This document shows positions 26,398-35,079 of a stretch of DNA of 64,000 nt, one piece after another; the stretch's first letter is position 1; every line of letters begins with the position of its first letter. The position numbers were made by a program, and so were the translations under genes. The notes below the pieces were generated by a model. It did no database searches. It worked only from the letters and a program-made list of their open reading frames with translations, and was not told the DNA's origin. Source of the stretch: Treponema_C sp050320395 (lineage in GTDB: Bacteria; Spirochaetota; Spirochaetia; Treponematales; Treponemataceae); NCBI RefSeq assembly GCF_050320395.1, contig NZ_CP144459.1:2480001-2544000 (forward strand). Reading direction: 5' to 3'.

Positions 26398-27672
26398 TTA
26401 AGTACCCGCATAACCGCCGGAACGGGGAAACTTTTCGGCACCCGTACGCAAAGCTTTTACAACCGGAAGTTCTTCGCCGGTCAAAAAGCATATCAAAGCT
26501 CCTCCGCCGGTACAAATATATGAAATATCATCGGTTTTTCCGTATTTTGTCGTTGCCGTAATACTGTCGCCGCCGCCGACAACGGTAAAAGCCTTTGTTG
26601 CTCCGAGAGCATCCCATACTGCCTTGGTTCCGGCCTCCGTTGCGCTTTCTTCAAAAATTCCCATAGGACCGTTTACAAATACCGTTTTCGATTCAAGAAT
26701 GATTTTTTTATACAATTCGGCGGTTTGCGTTCCGATATCGGTTAAAGCGGCCGTTTCGGGAACCCTTCCTAAAAGGGCTTCTTTACGCACACCGTTTTCC
26801 GTATAAGCGGCATCGAGGGGAAGCACAAAAAAGTCCTTATATTTTTTATATAACTCGGCCGCCTTGGGAATAAAATCGGCATAATTCGATTTTTCGATAA
26901 AATCCATACTCGCTTTGCCGATAAAATCTCCGCGGGCGGCAAGCATAATGTTGGCGACAAGACCGCCTGTCAATATGCGGTCGGGAACTTTTTTTTCAAG
27001 CACGCTTTCCATCATTAAAAAAGCATCGGCTATTTTTGCCCCGCCCAATACAAAGGTACAGGGCTTTTCCGAACTTTCAAGCAATTCGGAAATAATACAG
27101 TATTCTTTTTCAAACAAGCGTCCCATAGCCGAGGGCAGTACCTGTTCAAAACCGCATAACGAAGGCTGGTCGCGGTGGGCGGCGGCAAAGGCATCGCAAA
27201 TATATAAATCGGCAAGAGGTGCCAATTTTTTTACGATAAGCGTTTGCGCCTGCTGTTCATGTGTTAAGCAAAGCTTTAATTCAAACAGCGTTTGTTCTTC
27301 CGATAAAAAGCGTACATTGTCCAAAAGCAAAATATCGCCGGAGTTCAGATTTTTAATTTTTTCCAAAGCGGCAGGACCGCACACGTCGGGAATAAAGTCA
27401 ACCGGCTTTTTAAGCAAATCGCTTAATACCTTCGCATGCGGTTCCGTCGTATAAAAGTTTTTATATTCGATATCACTTCCCTGATGAATAAGGAGAACTG
27501 TTTTCGCCCCCTTTTCGGACAATTCGGTCAACGTCGGAACACAGGCCTCTATACGCGCAATGCTTTTTAAAGTCCCTTTTTCTCTGTCCACCGGCTGGTT
27601 CATATCCATGCGGCATAAAACGGTTTTACCCTTTAACTCAAAATCATCAAGTGTGTGTATACCGAAACGCAT
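26398..27672 (-). CDS. pgk: phosphoglycerate kinase, archaeal-like
   Basis: A 424-residue enzyme making ATP from 1,3-bisphosphoglycerate. The N-terminal GKTVLCRMDMNQPVD and ARIEACVPTL are the archaeal-style versions of the usual RVDFNVP...RI motifs. ADLYICDAFAAAHRDQPS, FVLGGAKIADAFLMM and the nucleotide motif VVGGGDSITAT follow. TTAGGAG precedes the ATG. It is the second gene after the archaeal-type GAPDH, so the two consecutive glycolytic steps are cotranscribed. A second bacterial-type PGK may exist elsewhere. Confidence 0.9.
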   Translation of the reverse strand: MRFGIHTLDDFELKGKTVLCRMDMNQPVDREKGTLKSIARIEACVPTLTELSEKGAKTVLLIHQGSDIEYKNFYTTEPHAKVLSDLLKKPVDFIPDVCGPAALEKIKNLNSGDILLLDNVRFLSEEQTLFELKLCLTHEQQAQTLIVKKLAPLADLYICDAFAAAHRDQPSLCGFEQVLPSAMGRLFEKEYCIISELLESSEKPCTFVLGGAKIADAFLMMESVLEKKVPDRILTGGLVANIMLAARGDFIGKASMDFIEKSNYADFIPKAAELYKKYKDFFVLPLDAAYTENGVRKEALLGRVPETAALTDIGTQTAELYKKIILESKTVFVNGPMGIFEESATEAGTKAVWDALGATKAFTVVGGGDSITATTKYGKTDDISYICTGGGALICFLTGEELPVVKALRTGAEKFPRSGGYAGT

Positions 27673-27695
27673 ATTTTTCTCCTAAGTTAAGAAGT

Positions 27696-27734
27696 AACAC
27701 CCAAAACGTATTTAAAAATTCCGTTTTGAGTGTT
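27696..27734 (-). repeat. intercistronic hairpin between gap and pgk
   Basis: Thirteen-base arms (27696-27708 with 27722-27734) with one mismatch and a 13-base loop. There is no T-run, so it may be an mRNA stability or processing element. Confidence 0.6.
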
Positions 27735-27743
27735 TGTCTTTTT

Positions 27744-28769
27744 TCAGCGGGTTTTTATTTTCAAATATTTGTTTGTCGCCGCGGTTCCGTCTTCGCCCTT
27801 TTCCTGCATTTTGCATGCGGCACGAATTGCATCCATCGTTTCGGGAATCGTAACGCTTTCCTGCGGAATGTTGATGGCAAACATAATATCGTTTCCGGTT
27901 TCGACTATACTGTCTTCCCATAAACCGATTTCATACATATCGCCGCGGGGATTGCCCAAATCGCGCGCATACTTAAAGAAAGAGGAGTTACCCATAAACC
28001 CTTCATCGATTGAAACGACACGGATACGCGGATGTTTGCGAAATGCTTCAAGTGCCTGCTCGCGCGTAATCTTTTGCTTTCCGGAGGCAACGACCGTAAT
28101 GATATGACCGTGTGTAACGGGCGTATGCACCAAAATACCGGTTGCCTTAATATGGGGCATAATCGTCATCAAATCGACAGCCTGATGGGAAGGTGCCTTA
28201 TCCATTTGCAAAGCGTTTGTCAAACCGCGGTGATAATCTCCCGGATCGGCAACGCGGCGGATAATAGTAATCGCAACCTTTTCAATGCCGTATGCACGGT
28301 CAAGACAGTCTACGGCGCGGATAAGACCGGTCGTGTTACAGCTGGTAAGCTTTAAATAGCGGGCACCTACGCCGAGGTTGTAGTTGGCATAACCGTGGAA
28401 AAAAACATCGGCAACCGAATTTTTTTCTCCGCCCTGAAAAACGGCTTTGACGCCCGCTTTTTCATACAGCTCTTTGTTTTTTATACCGACACCGCCGGGC
28501 GCCGAATCGAGCATAATATCAACCTTTCCGAGTAAATCGTTAAAACTTCCTTTTACGGGAATTGAGAGTGCATCAAAACGGCTTTTATCGGCTCCGTCAA
28601 CAAGGTAGAGGTCATAGGGCATACCGCGCTCTTTTAAAGCCCTGATTGATAAAATCGGCGCCAAATCGGCAACACCGACCAATTCCATATCTTCCTGTAA
28701 ATGCACACCGTCAGCCAAGCGTTGTCCGATAGTACCGTAACCGGCAACTCCGACTTTAATTTTTTCCAT
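27744..28769 (-). CDS. archaeal-type (type II) glyceraldehyde-3-phosphate dehydrogenase
   Basis: 341 residues. Rossmann motif KVGVAGYGTIGQRLADG at the N-terminus; catalytic Cys144 in LTSCNTTGLIRAVD; TPVTHGHIITV in the C-terminal part. These are the features of the archaeal phosphorylating GAPDH (often NADP-using), not of bacterial GapA, which has SCTTNC. Start 28769 has AAGGAGG at good spacing. It is the first gene of the operon and is transcribed away from the DeoR regulator. Occurrence in a spirochaete suggests ancient transfer together with PGK. Confidence 0.92.
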   Translation of the reverse strand: MEKIKVGVAGYGTIGQRLADGVHLQEDMELVGVADLAPILSIRALKERGMPYDLYLVDGADKSRFDALSIPVKGSFNDLLGKVDIMLDSAPGGVGIKNKELYEKAGVKAVFQGGEKNSVADVFFHGYANYNLGVGARYLKLTSCNTTGLIRAVDCLDRAYGIEKVAITIIRRVADPGDYHRGLTNALQMDKAPSHQAVDLMTIMPHIKATGILVHTPVTHGHIITVVASGKQKITREQALEAFRKHPRIRVVSIDEGFMGNSSFFKYARDLGNPRGDMYEIGLWEDSIVETGNDIMFAINIPQESVTIPETMDAIRAACKMQEKGEDGTAATNKYLKIKTR

Positions 28770-28848
28770 ACAATCCTCCTTGAGTAAAATCATTTAAAAT
28801 CACTATAGCATATTCAAAAACACACTTCGAATAATTTCTTATCAATTT

Positions 28849-28877
28849 ATTATAACATAATGGTTAAATTTTTGCAA
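28849..28877 (-). promoter_or_regulatory. promoter of the GAPDH operon
   Basis: Minus-strand TTGCAA (28877-28872) and a perfect TATAAT (28854-28849), 17-bp spacing. The leader to the ATG is about 70 bases. Confidence 0.65.
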
Positions 28878-28922
28878 TATTTTTATTAAAGTACGGACAG
28901 AACAATCTATCATTCCAAACAC

Positions 28923-28951
28923 TTTACAAGTCAAGACACAAGTGATATGAT
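28923..28951 (+). promoter_or_regulatory. promoter of the DeoR-type regulator
   Basis: TTTACA (28923-28928) and TATGAT (28946-28951) with 17-bp spacing. Transcription would begin about 28958, at the foot of the first leader hairpin. Confidence 0.6.
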
Positions 28952-28954
28952 AAA

Positions 28955-29090
28955 AGGGTTGTATAAAAGTCGGTTACTTTTTATTCAACCCGTCGAGTTT
29001 AAAATTAAGTCTTTACATTGCGGGAACTTAATTTTAAACATCGCATTCAAAATCGAGGAAGCTGTCCGAAACCCGAAGTTTTCGGATAGC
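28955..29090 (+). promoter_or_regulatory. 5' leader with three consecutive hairpins
   Basis: Three stems in about 135 bases before the regulator gene: GGGTTG-type arms 28956-28970 with 28976-28991; a perfect 14-bp stem 28997-29010 with 29026-29039 (loop 15); and GCTGTCCGAAA 29061-29071 with 29079-29090. The open frame across this stretch has no coding character. It could be a structured regulatory leader. Confidence 0.55.
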
Positions 29091-29110
29091 CCGAACAGGG
29101 CGGAACGATT

Positions 29111-29881
29111 ATGCGCTTGGAACGATTGAATTCTCTTGAAAATTACATTCTCGACAAAGGCACGGTATCACTGGAGGGTTTGGCGGATTATTTTAAAGTT
29201 TCGATTAACACCATTCGCAGAGATATAAATGAATTGCTTGCACGCGGTCAAATCAAAAAGGTATACGGCGGTGTTTCTTCACTGCATGAATCGGCTCCCC
29301 TTCCCATGTCGATACGGGCGGCAAAAAACAAAGAAGCAAAGCTGCTTATCGGACGTTTAGCATCCGGCTTTGTGGAAGACGGAGATTCCATCTTTTTGGA
29401 TTCGGGCTCGACAACGCCCTACATTTTACCTGAAATCTCAAAGAAAAGCAACGTTATCGTCGTTACACACAGTTTAACCGCAATGTACGAAGCTTCAAAA
29501 TACCCGTCTTTAAAAGTTATCGCCTTGGGCGGTATGTATAATCAATCGACATCTTCCTATGTGGGGATTTCCACGGTGGAAGCCTTATCGAAAATCAGTA
29601 TAAATAAGGTATTTATTGCCGCAACGGGAGTTTCCCTTGAACACGGCCTTACAAATACAACTTACTTTGAAGCCGAAATAAAGCGCAAAGTTACGCAGTG
29701 CGGAAAAAAAATCATTTTAATGGCGGATCAATCGAAGTTTGATTCTTCGTCTACAATTTCGTTTTTCCATTTTGAAGATTTATACGCCGTGATTACCGAT
29801 CAAAAGCCTTCGGTAGGCTACATGGAAGTTATAGAGCGCAACAACATACGGCTTTTATATGAAGATACAAAAGCCGTATAG
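29111..29881 (+). CDS. DeoR-family transcriptional regulator
   Basis: A 256-residue repressor. The N-terminal winged helix reads VSLEGLADYFKVSINTIRRDINEL with the wing IKKVYGGV. The sugar-phosphate-binding domain has SIFLDSGSTTPYILPEI, VIALGGMYNQSTSSYVG and MADQSKFDSS. DeoR proteins respond to phosphorylated sugars. It is divergent from the GAPDH-PGK-LarA-malic enzyme-transketolase operon and probably controls it. Only a weak ribosome-binding site (GGCGGAA) is seen. Confidence 0.9.
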   Translation: MRLERLNSLENYILDKGTVSLEGLADYFKVSINTIRRDINELLARGQIKKVYGGVSSLHESAPLPMSIRAAKNKEAKLLIGRLASGFVEDGDSIFLDSGSTTPYILPEISKKSNVIVVTHSLTAMYEASKYPSLKVIALGGMYNQSTSSYVGISTVEALSKISINKVFIAATGVSLEHGLTNTTYFEAEIKRKVTQCGKKIILMADQSKFDSSSTISFFHFEDLYAVITDQKPSVGYMEVIERNNIRLLYEDTKAV

Positions 29882-29908
29882 GGAAGAAATTATATTACCT
29901 CATAAATT

Positions 29909-31357
29909 TTAATACGTGCTTTTCAAAGTTTCGATATTTTCTTCCAAAGTTGTATCAAGACCGAAACCGAGTTTTGCTGCTTTTTCAGAGTAATAAGTTT
30001 TAACATCCGACCATCTGTAATAAAAAGTATTTACGGGCTTAATGGATGCTGAAAAAGATACTTCTCTTTCATTCAACAGCATCTTTACGAGAGGTTCTTT
30101 ATCTTCAGCAGTATATATTATCCATTCCACGTTTGCTGCCATCGGACCGTAATACCCCGCATCCCAATACTTTAGGGCTTTTGAAATATCTTCAGAAGAA
30201 ACGGCCGATCTTCCTATTTCAAAAAATCCTACAAGAGGAACTACCGTTTCGGCATGACAGAAGTCGAACACTCCAAGATACGAGGACTCACCTTTTAAAT
30301 ATTTATCGACTTCGTTAATCATATTCTTTGCCAATGGAGCCATAATACTTAAAGCAATAGAATCTTTACCTGCACTGCCGGGGCCTTTTGAATAAAAAGA
30401 TTGTGCATTTTGATAGTCTTCAAAAAATTGCAAGTCCGCTTTCGTAAAATATGTACTCATATCAACATCTGTAAGACCGTCAGTCTTCATTGCCGGCAAC
30501 ACGCTGTATATTTCCCATAAAGAATAAGCAGCAGTAACAATATCTTTAATAACAGTATCGTCTTTTTCACTCTTGAATTCAAATTCGCCCTTATCTATTT
30601 TAGTCAGAAATTCGGGTTTAAAAAATGGAGCAATAACTTTTTTGGCTATAATTTCAGCATCATTTGTTCTGCTGAAAGCATCAATTTTTTCATGCCATTT
30701 ACCCGCTTTTTTATATTTTTTATATTTTGCAGCCATATCAAAAGGCCTTAAATACGGATCTGTATTTTTTTTACTATGGGTAAGGGTTATTTCTCCTTTG
30801 TATCCGGTTTTTTCCAAACCTTTTAAGAAGTTTTCTCTTGATTCCCAGGTCCTTTCTTTGTAGGTGGCTTTAGCCAATAACGGCCTATTGCTGCTGAATA
30901 AGTCTTTATATAATACGCCCGTTCTATTACCGATTCCGTAAAGTTCATCCTTACCCAAACTTGTCAATAATCCATAACGATTTTGTTCATGTGTAATAAC
31001 CTTTTGAATTTCTTTTAAAAGAATTTTACCTTTTTCTGTCAGCTGCCCTTTCGATTCAGCAAAAACAAGCATATCCGACCAAGCTTTATCATACTTAAAA
31101 CTCGACAAATTTCTTGAGCCGTGACGATTCACCCAATAAATAAAATTCACTTTGTAACCTGCCGGTATTGATGTCAGAGCAGCCTTCCCCGGTCCCGGAT
31201 ACGGAATTTTAGATCCCAAGTACATATTATACATAGGATAATCTTTTTTTGCCTCGATGCCGCCATAATTATTCAAAGCAAAAAGTGACACAGATAACAA
31301 TACTAAAAAAGCCACACATACATTTTTCTTCATTTTTAAGCGTTGAACATTTCCCAT
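29909..31357 (-). CDS. secreted histidine acid phosphatase, MINPP/phytase-like
   Basis: 482 residues with an N-terminal signal sequence (KKNVCVAFLVLLSVSLFA). The catalytic motif RHGSRN is at about 78-83. The C-terminal proton donor motif is HAE (about 368-370) rather than the HD of AppA-type phytases. HAE is the hallmark of multiple inositol polyphosphate phosphatases, which also occur in gut bacteria such as Bacteroides. It would remove phosphates from phytate or similar esters in the periplasm or outside. Start 31357 is chosen for GGAGG at good spacing. It is the last gene after the four binding proteins, separated by a terminator-like hairpin. Confidence 0.82.
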   Translation of the reverse strand: MGNVQRLKMKKNVCVAFLVLLSVSLFALNNYGGIEAKKDYPMYNMYLGSKIPYPGPGKAALTSIPAGYKVNFIYWVNRHGSRNLSSFKYDKAWSDMLVFAESKGQLTEKGKILLKEIQKVITHEQNRYGLLTSLGKDELYGIGNRTGVLYKDLFSSNRPLLAKATYKERTWESRENFLKGLEKTGYKGEITLTHSKKNTDPYLRPFDMAAKYKKYKKAGKWHEKIDAFSRTNDAEIIAKKVIAPFFKPEFLTKIDKGEFEFKSEKDDTVIKDIVTAAYSLWEIYSVLPAMKTDGLTDVDMSTYFTKADLQFFEDYQNAQSFYSKGPGSAGKDSIALSIMAPLAKNMINEVDKYLKGESSYLGVFDFCHAETVVPLVGFFEIGRSAVSSEDISKALKYWDAGYYGPMAANVEWIIYTAEDKEPLVKMLLNEREVSFSASIKPVNTFYYRWSDVKTYYSEKAAKLGFGLDTTLEENIETLKSTY

Positions 31358-31395
31358 ATCATCCTCCAAAAAAATCCTTATAAAAAAGAAATAGC

Positions 31396-31439
31396 AAAAA
31401 AAATACAAGCATTCGGCAGCAATCCCGAATACTTGTATT
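31396..31439 (-). terminator. terminator or attenuator before the phosphatase gene
   Basis: A 15-base arm pair (31402-31416 with 31425-31439, one mismatch) followed on the minus strand by a run of T (31396-31403). It sits six bases after the last binding-protein gene and 38 bases before the phosphatase ATG. Some read-through or a separate promoter is needed for the phosphatase. Confidence 0.75.
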
Positions 31440-31444
31440 CTATC

Positions 31445-32629
31445 CTATTTTTGCTGAATCGACAGCCAAAAATCGCTGACTTCCCGCAGTTTATAATAAA
31501 TATCCGTTCTATCAATATCAGGTATATTTATTTCGGAAAGCGGAATCGGATCAACAGGTGTTACATCATCTCTCAACGGCCAACCTCCGATTGTATTAAA
31601 GGGATAAAAACCCGGTCCTTGTCCATCCGCTTCACCCATGAGCCAGCGTATCAAGAGTTTTGCTCCCGCAGGATGGGGAGCTTCATTAACTATATAGAGC
31701 GTATTTAACCCTGCCAAGCCGGTATTGGGAGTGATTTGTGAAACAACTTGCAATGCATAACCTTTGTCTTTACGATCACGCATTCGTGAAGAAGCGGCAA
31801 AAGCAAGAGGGGGATGTTCCTGCCCACGAATACCGACTGCTTCTGCCAACTCTGCATTTGAACTGATAAAAACCGGATCATTTTCCATAAATCTTTTAAG
31901 AAATTCATATCCTGCATTTTGCGTACCGTGCAGCGTAATATCTTCGCCAAAAACACGTTTATAATCATCGGCAAAAGCATCAGCATCCAATACAATTCCT
32001 GCATAAATACACATATGTGAGTGATTATCCAGAGGGTTGATAAGCAGGATTCGACCCTTCCATTCCGGCTTGGTTAAGTCCCACCAGCTGCTGATCGGAG
32101 GTCCGTCCGGATAAGCTTCATCATTATAAAACCACTCGGTTAATTCCATAAAAAACGGCATTGCGTATCGGCAATACTTAGGGTCAATATGTTTTATGAT
32201 ATCCGCCGGTTTATAATTGTGTAACTTTCCTTTTTGTACATAATCAAGGTACAACGAGTGATCTTGATCTTTGATGTGAATTACATCAGCGGTCCGTATT
32301 CCGGAGTCATACTCTCTGGAGATTTTTTCCAAAACTTCATTTGTCGGAAGGTTATACACTTCCAGTGTTACACCCGGATACTGCTTTTCAAAACTGTCTT
32401 TTACATTCCGCATACGCCCTGCAATTGAATAAATAACAACCTTACCTTCTTTTTTTGCTTTTTCATAAAGCTGTTCCGGAGTTTCATTCTTATACAAGCC
32501 GACTTCTTTTGCCCACCCTGAGATTTCAGGCTGGCCGGAATCCGGAAGTTTTTCCGTTCCTTTTCTGCAGCTTATCGCTCCACAAAGAAACAACAAACAA
32601 AAAGAGAAAACAAAAATATTTTTATTCAT
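31445..32629 (-). CDS. Fbp/Afu-type substrate-binding lipoprotein, tandem copy 1
   Basis: 394 residues with lipobox GAISC at about position 21. The mature protein opens with TPEQLYEKAKKEGKVVIYSI, the start of class-F iron or phosphorylated-sugar binding proteins (FbpA/AfuA fold). ADVIHIKDQDHSLYLDYVQ and SSWWDLTKPEWKGRI are shared by all four copies. It differs from its sisters at the variable segment SSNAELAEAVGIRGQEHPP. Start 32629 has AAGGAGG; the upstream in-frame residues are the antisense-free remnant of the spacer and end of the previous gene and are rejected. It feeds the single ATPase-permease pair upstream in the operon. Confidence 0.85.
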   Translation of the reverse strand: MNKNIFVFSFCLLFLCGAISCRKGTEKLPDSGQPEISGWAKEVGLYKNETPEQLYEKAKKEGKVVIYSIAGRMRNVKDSFEKQYPGVTLEVYNLPTNEVLEKISREYDSGIRTADVIHIKDQDHSLYLDYVQKGKLHNYKPADIIKHIDPKYCRYAMPFFMELTEWFYNDEAYPDGPPISSWWDLTKPEWKGRILLINPLDNHSHMCIYAGIVLDADAFADDYKRVFGEDITLHGTQNAGYEFLKRFMENDPVFISSNAELAEAVGIRGQEHPPLAFAASSRMRDRKDKGYALQVVSQITPNTGLAGLNTLYIVNEAPHPAGAKLLIRWLMGEADGQGPGFYPFNTIGGWPLRDDVTPVDPIPLSEINIPDIDRTDIYYKLREVSDFWLSIQQK

Positions 32630-32655
32630 TATAATGCCTCCTTGTAAATCCCCTT

Positions 32656-33843
32656 TTATTTTTGCTGAATCGACAGCCAAAAATCGCTGACTTCCCTGAT
32701 CGCATTATAAATCTCGCTCCTGTCTATTTTCTGAACATTAATTTCTGAAAGCGGAGTCGGGTCAACTGCTTCCACATCATCGCGAACAGGCCAGCCGCCG
32801 ATTGTATTAAACGGTTTAAAACCGGGGCCTTTACCGTCCGCTTCACCCATAAGCCAGCGTATTAACAGTTTTGCTCCGGCAGGATGAGGAGCTTCATTGA
32901 CAACATACAATGCGTTTAAGCCGGGAATACCGGTATGCGGCGTAATCTGTGAAACCGTTTGTATAGCAAAATTTTTTGATTTACGTTCTCGCATTTTTAC
33001 CGAGGATGCATACGCAAGCGGAGGATTCGTCTGTCCGCGTGTTCCTACAGCCTCCACTAATTCCGAACCGGAACTCATAAAAATAATATCATTCTCGACA
33101 AGACGTTTCAGCAATTCATAACCGGCATTCTTTGTTCCATGCAGTGTAATTTCTTCATGAAAAATCCTTTTATAATCGTCCGCTAAAGCTTGCGAATCTA
33201 AAACAAGACCTGTAATTACCGCTAAATAAGTTAAATTATCCAACGGATTAGCCATTAATATCTTTCCTTTCCACTCCGGTTTAGTTAAGTCCCACCAACT
33301 GCTGATCGGAGGTCCGTTAGGATATGTTTCATCATTATAATACCAGGCTGTTTGATCCAAATAAAACGGCATTGTTTTTTGACAATAAAAAGGGTCTATG
33401 TGTTTTGTGATATCGGACGGTTGATAATTATGAAATATTCCGTTTTGAACAAATTCAATATATAAGGAACCGTCCTGATCTTTTATATGAACCACATCTG
33501 CAGTACGAATTCCCGCATCATATTCACGAGTGATTTTTTCCAATAACTCATTATTCGAAATATCATAAGCTTCAACAACTATACCGGGATATTGTTTTTC
33601 AAAACTTTCCTTTACCTTTTTCATTCTGCTTGAAACTGAATAAATTACAACCTTCCCCTCTTCTTTTTTTGCCTTTTCATAAAGCTGTTCCGGAGTTTCA
33701 TCTTCATACAAACCGACTTCTTTTGCCCAACCCGAAATTTTAGGTTGACCGACCTCCGAAGTCTTTTTCATTCCCTTTCCGCAGCCTATTAGACCACAGA
33801 GTAACAACAAACAAAGAGAGAAAACAAAAATTCTTTTACTCAT
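32656..33843 (-). CDS. Fbp/Afu-type substrate-binding lipoprotein, tandem copy 2
   Basis: 395 residues, lipobox GLIGC. It is the most divergent copy: YYNDETYPNGPPISSWWD, MPFYLDQTAWYY in place of MPFYMELTEWFY, and SSGSELVEAVGTRGQTNPP at the variable loop. Those changes are near the region that lines the cleft in this fold, so it may bind a different ligand from copies 1, 3 and 4. Start 33843 has AAGGAGG. Order in transcription is copy 4, 3, 2, 1. Confidence 0.85.
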   Translation of the reverse strand: MSKRIFVFSLCLLLLCGLIGCGKGMKKTSEVGQPKISGWAKEVGLYEDETPEQLYEKAKKEEGKVVIYSVSSRMKKVKESFEKQYPGIVVEAYDISNNELLEKITREYDAGIRTADVVHIKDQDGSLYIEFVQNGIFHNYQPSDITKHIDPFYCQKTMPFYLDQTAWYYNDETYPNGPPISSWWDLTKPEWKGKILMANPLDNLTYLAVITGLVLDSQALADDYKRIFHEEITLHGTKNAGYELLKRLVENDIIFMSSGSELVEAVGTRGQTNPPLAYASSVKMRERKSKNFAIQTVSQITPHTGIPGLNALYVVNEAPHPAGAKLLIRWLMGEADGKGPGFKPFNTIGGWPVRDDVEAVDPTPLSEINVQKIDRSEIYNAIREVSDFWLSIQQK

Positions 33844-33869
33844 TATGATGCCTCCTTGTAAATACTCCT

Positions 33870-35054
33870 TTATTTTTGCTGAATCGACAGCCAAAAATCA
33901 CTGACTTCTTGCAGTTTATAATAAATATCCGTCCTATCAATATCAGGTATATTAACTTCGGAAAGCGGAATCGGATCAACGGGTGTTATATCATCTCGCA
34001 ACGGCCAACCGCCGATTGTATTAAACGGTTTAAAACCTGCCCCCTTGCCGTCTGTTTCACCCATAAGCCAGCGTATCAAGAGTTTTGCTCCCGCAGGATG
34101 GGGTGCTTCATTAACGATATAAAGCGTATTTAACGCAGACAAACCGGTATTCGGAGTGATCTGTGAAACGACTTGCAATGCATAGCCTTTTTCTTTTCGT
34201 TCGCGCATTTTTGAAGAAGCTGCATACGCAACAGGAGGCCGTTGTTGTCCACGAGTACCGACAGATTCAACCATCTCTGAACTTGAACCGCTATAAACAG
34301 GATCATTTTCCATTAAGCGTTTAAGAAATTCATATCCTGCATTTTGCGTACCGTGCAGCGTAATATCTTCGCCAAAAACACGTTTATAATCATCGGCAAA
34401 GGCATCGGCATCCAATACAATCCCTGCATACACACACATATAGGAGTGATTATCCAGCGGGTTTGTAAACAAAACCTTTCCTTTCCATTCCGGCTTTGTT
34501 AAGTCCCACCAGCTGCTGATCGGAGGTCCATCCGGATAAGCTTCATCATTATAAAACCATTCAGTTAGCTCCATATAAAACGGCATTGCATATCGACAAT
34601 ATTTAGGATCAATATGTTTTATAATATCCGCCGGTTTATAGTTATGAAACTTTCCTTTTTGTACATAATCAAGGTACAACGAGTGATCCTGATCTTTGAT
34701 ATGAATTACATCAGCAGTCCGTACTCCCGAATCATACTCTCTGGTAATCTTTTCAAGCACCTCGTTTGTACGCAGAGTATACACTTCCAGTGTTACACCC
34801 GGATATTGCTTTTCAAAACTTTCTTTTACTTTTTTCATACGTGCTGAAATTGAATAAATAACAACATTTCCTTCTTTTTTTGCTTTTTCATATAATTGTT
34901 CCGGAGTTTCATCTTCATATAAACCGACTTCTTTTGCCCAGCCCGAAATTTCAGGCCGACCGGCATCTACCGTCTTTTCCGTTCCTTTTCCGCAGCCTGT
35001 TATTCCCCAGAGAAGCAACAAGCAAAGAGAAAAAACAAAAATATTTTTATTCAT
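33870..35054 (-). CDS. Fbp/Afu-type substrate-binding lipoprotein, tandem copy 3
   Basis: 394 residues, lipobox GITGC. Its closest relative by eye is copy 1 (DPKYCRYAMPF in both, nearly the same C-terminus with PDIDRTDIYYKL). Variable loop: SGSSSEMVESVGTRGQQRPP. Start 35054 has TTGGAGG before it. As with the others, the mature domain lacks the paired Tyr motif that FbpA proteins use for ferric iron, as far as can be judged by eye, so organic phosphate ligands are at least as likely as iron. Confidence 0.85.
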   Translation of the reverse strand: MNKNIFVFSLCLLLLWGITGCGKGTEKTVDAGRPEISGWAKEVGLYEDETPEQLYEKAKKEGNVVIYSISARMKKVKESFEKQYPGVTLEVYTLRTNEVLEKITREYDSGVRTADVIHIKDQDHSLYLDYVQKGKFHNYKPADIIKHIDPKYCRYAMPFYMELTEWFYNDEAYPDGPPISSWWDLTKPEWKGKVLFTNPLDNHSYMCVYAGIVLDADAFADDYKRVFGEDITLHGTQNAGYEFLKRLMENDPVYSGSSSEMVESVGTRGQQRPPVAYAASSKMRERKEKGYALQVVSQITPNTGLSALNTLYIVNEAPHPAGAKLLIRWLMGETDGKGAGFKPFNTIGGWPLRDDITPVDPIPLSEVNIPDIDRTDIYYKLQEVSDFWLSIQQK

Positions 35055-35079
35055 GATTATTCCTCCAAATCGGTCGCCT

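Noticed and set aside
28947..29129. 60-residue open frame before the DeoR gene
   Set aside because: It is made of the three inverted repeats of the leader and overlaps the DeoR start; coding is unlikely.
30046..30863. Antisense open frames across the phosphatase gene
   Set aside because: They are shadows of a well-supported gene with clear catalytic motifs.
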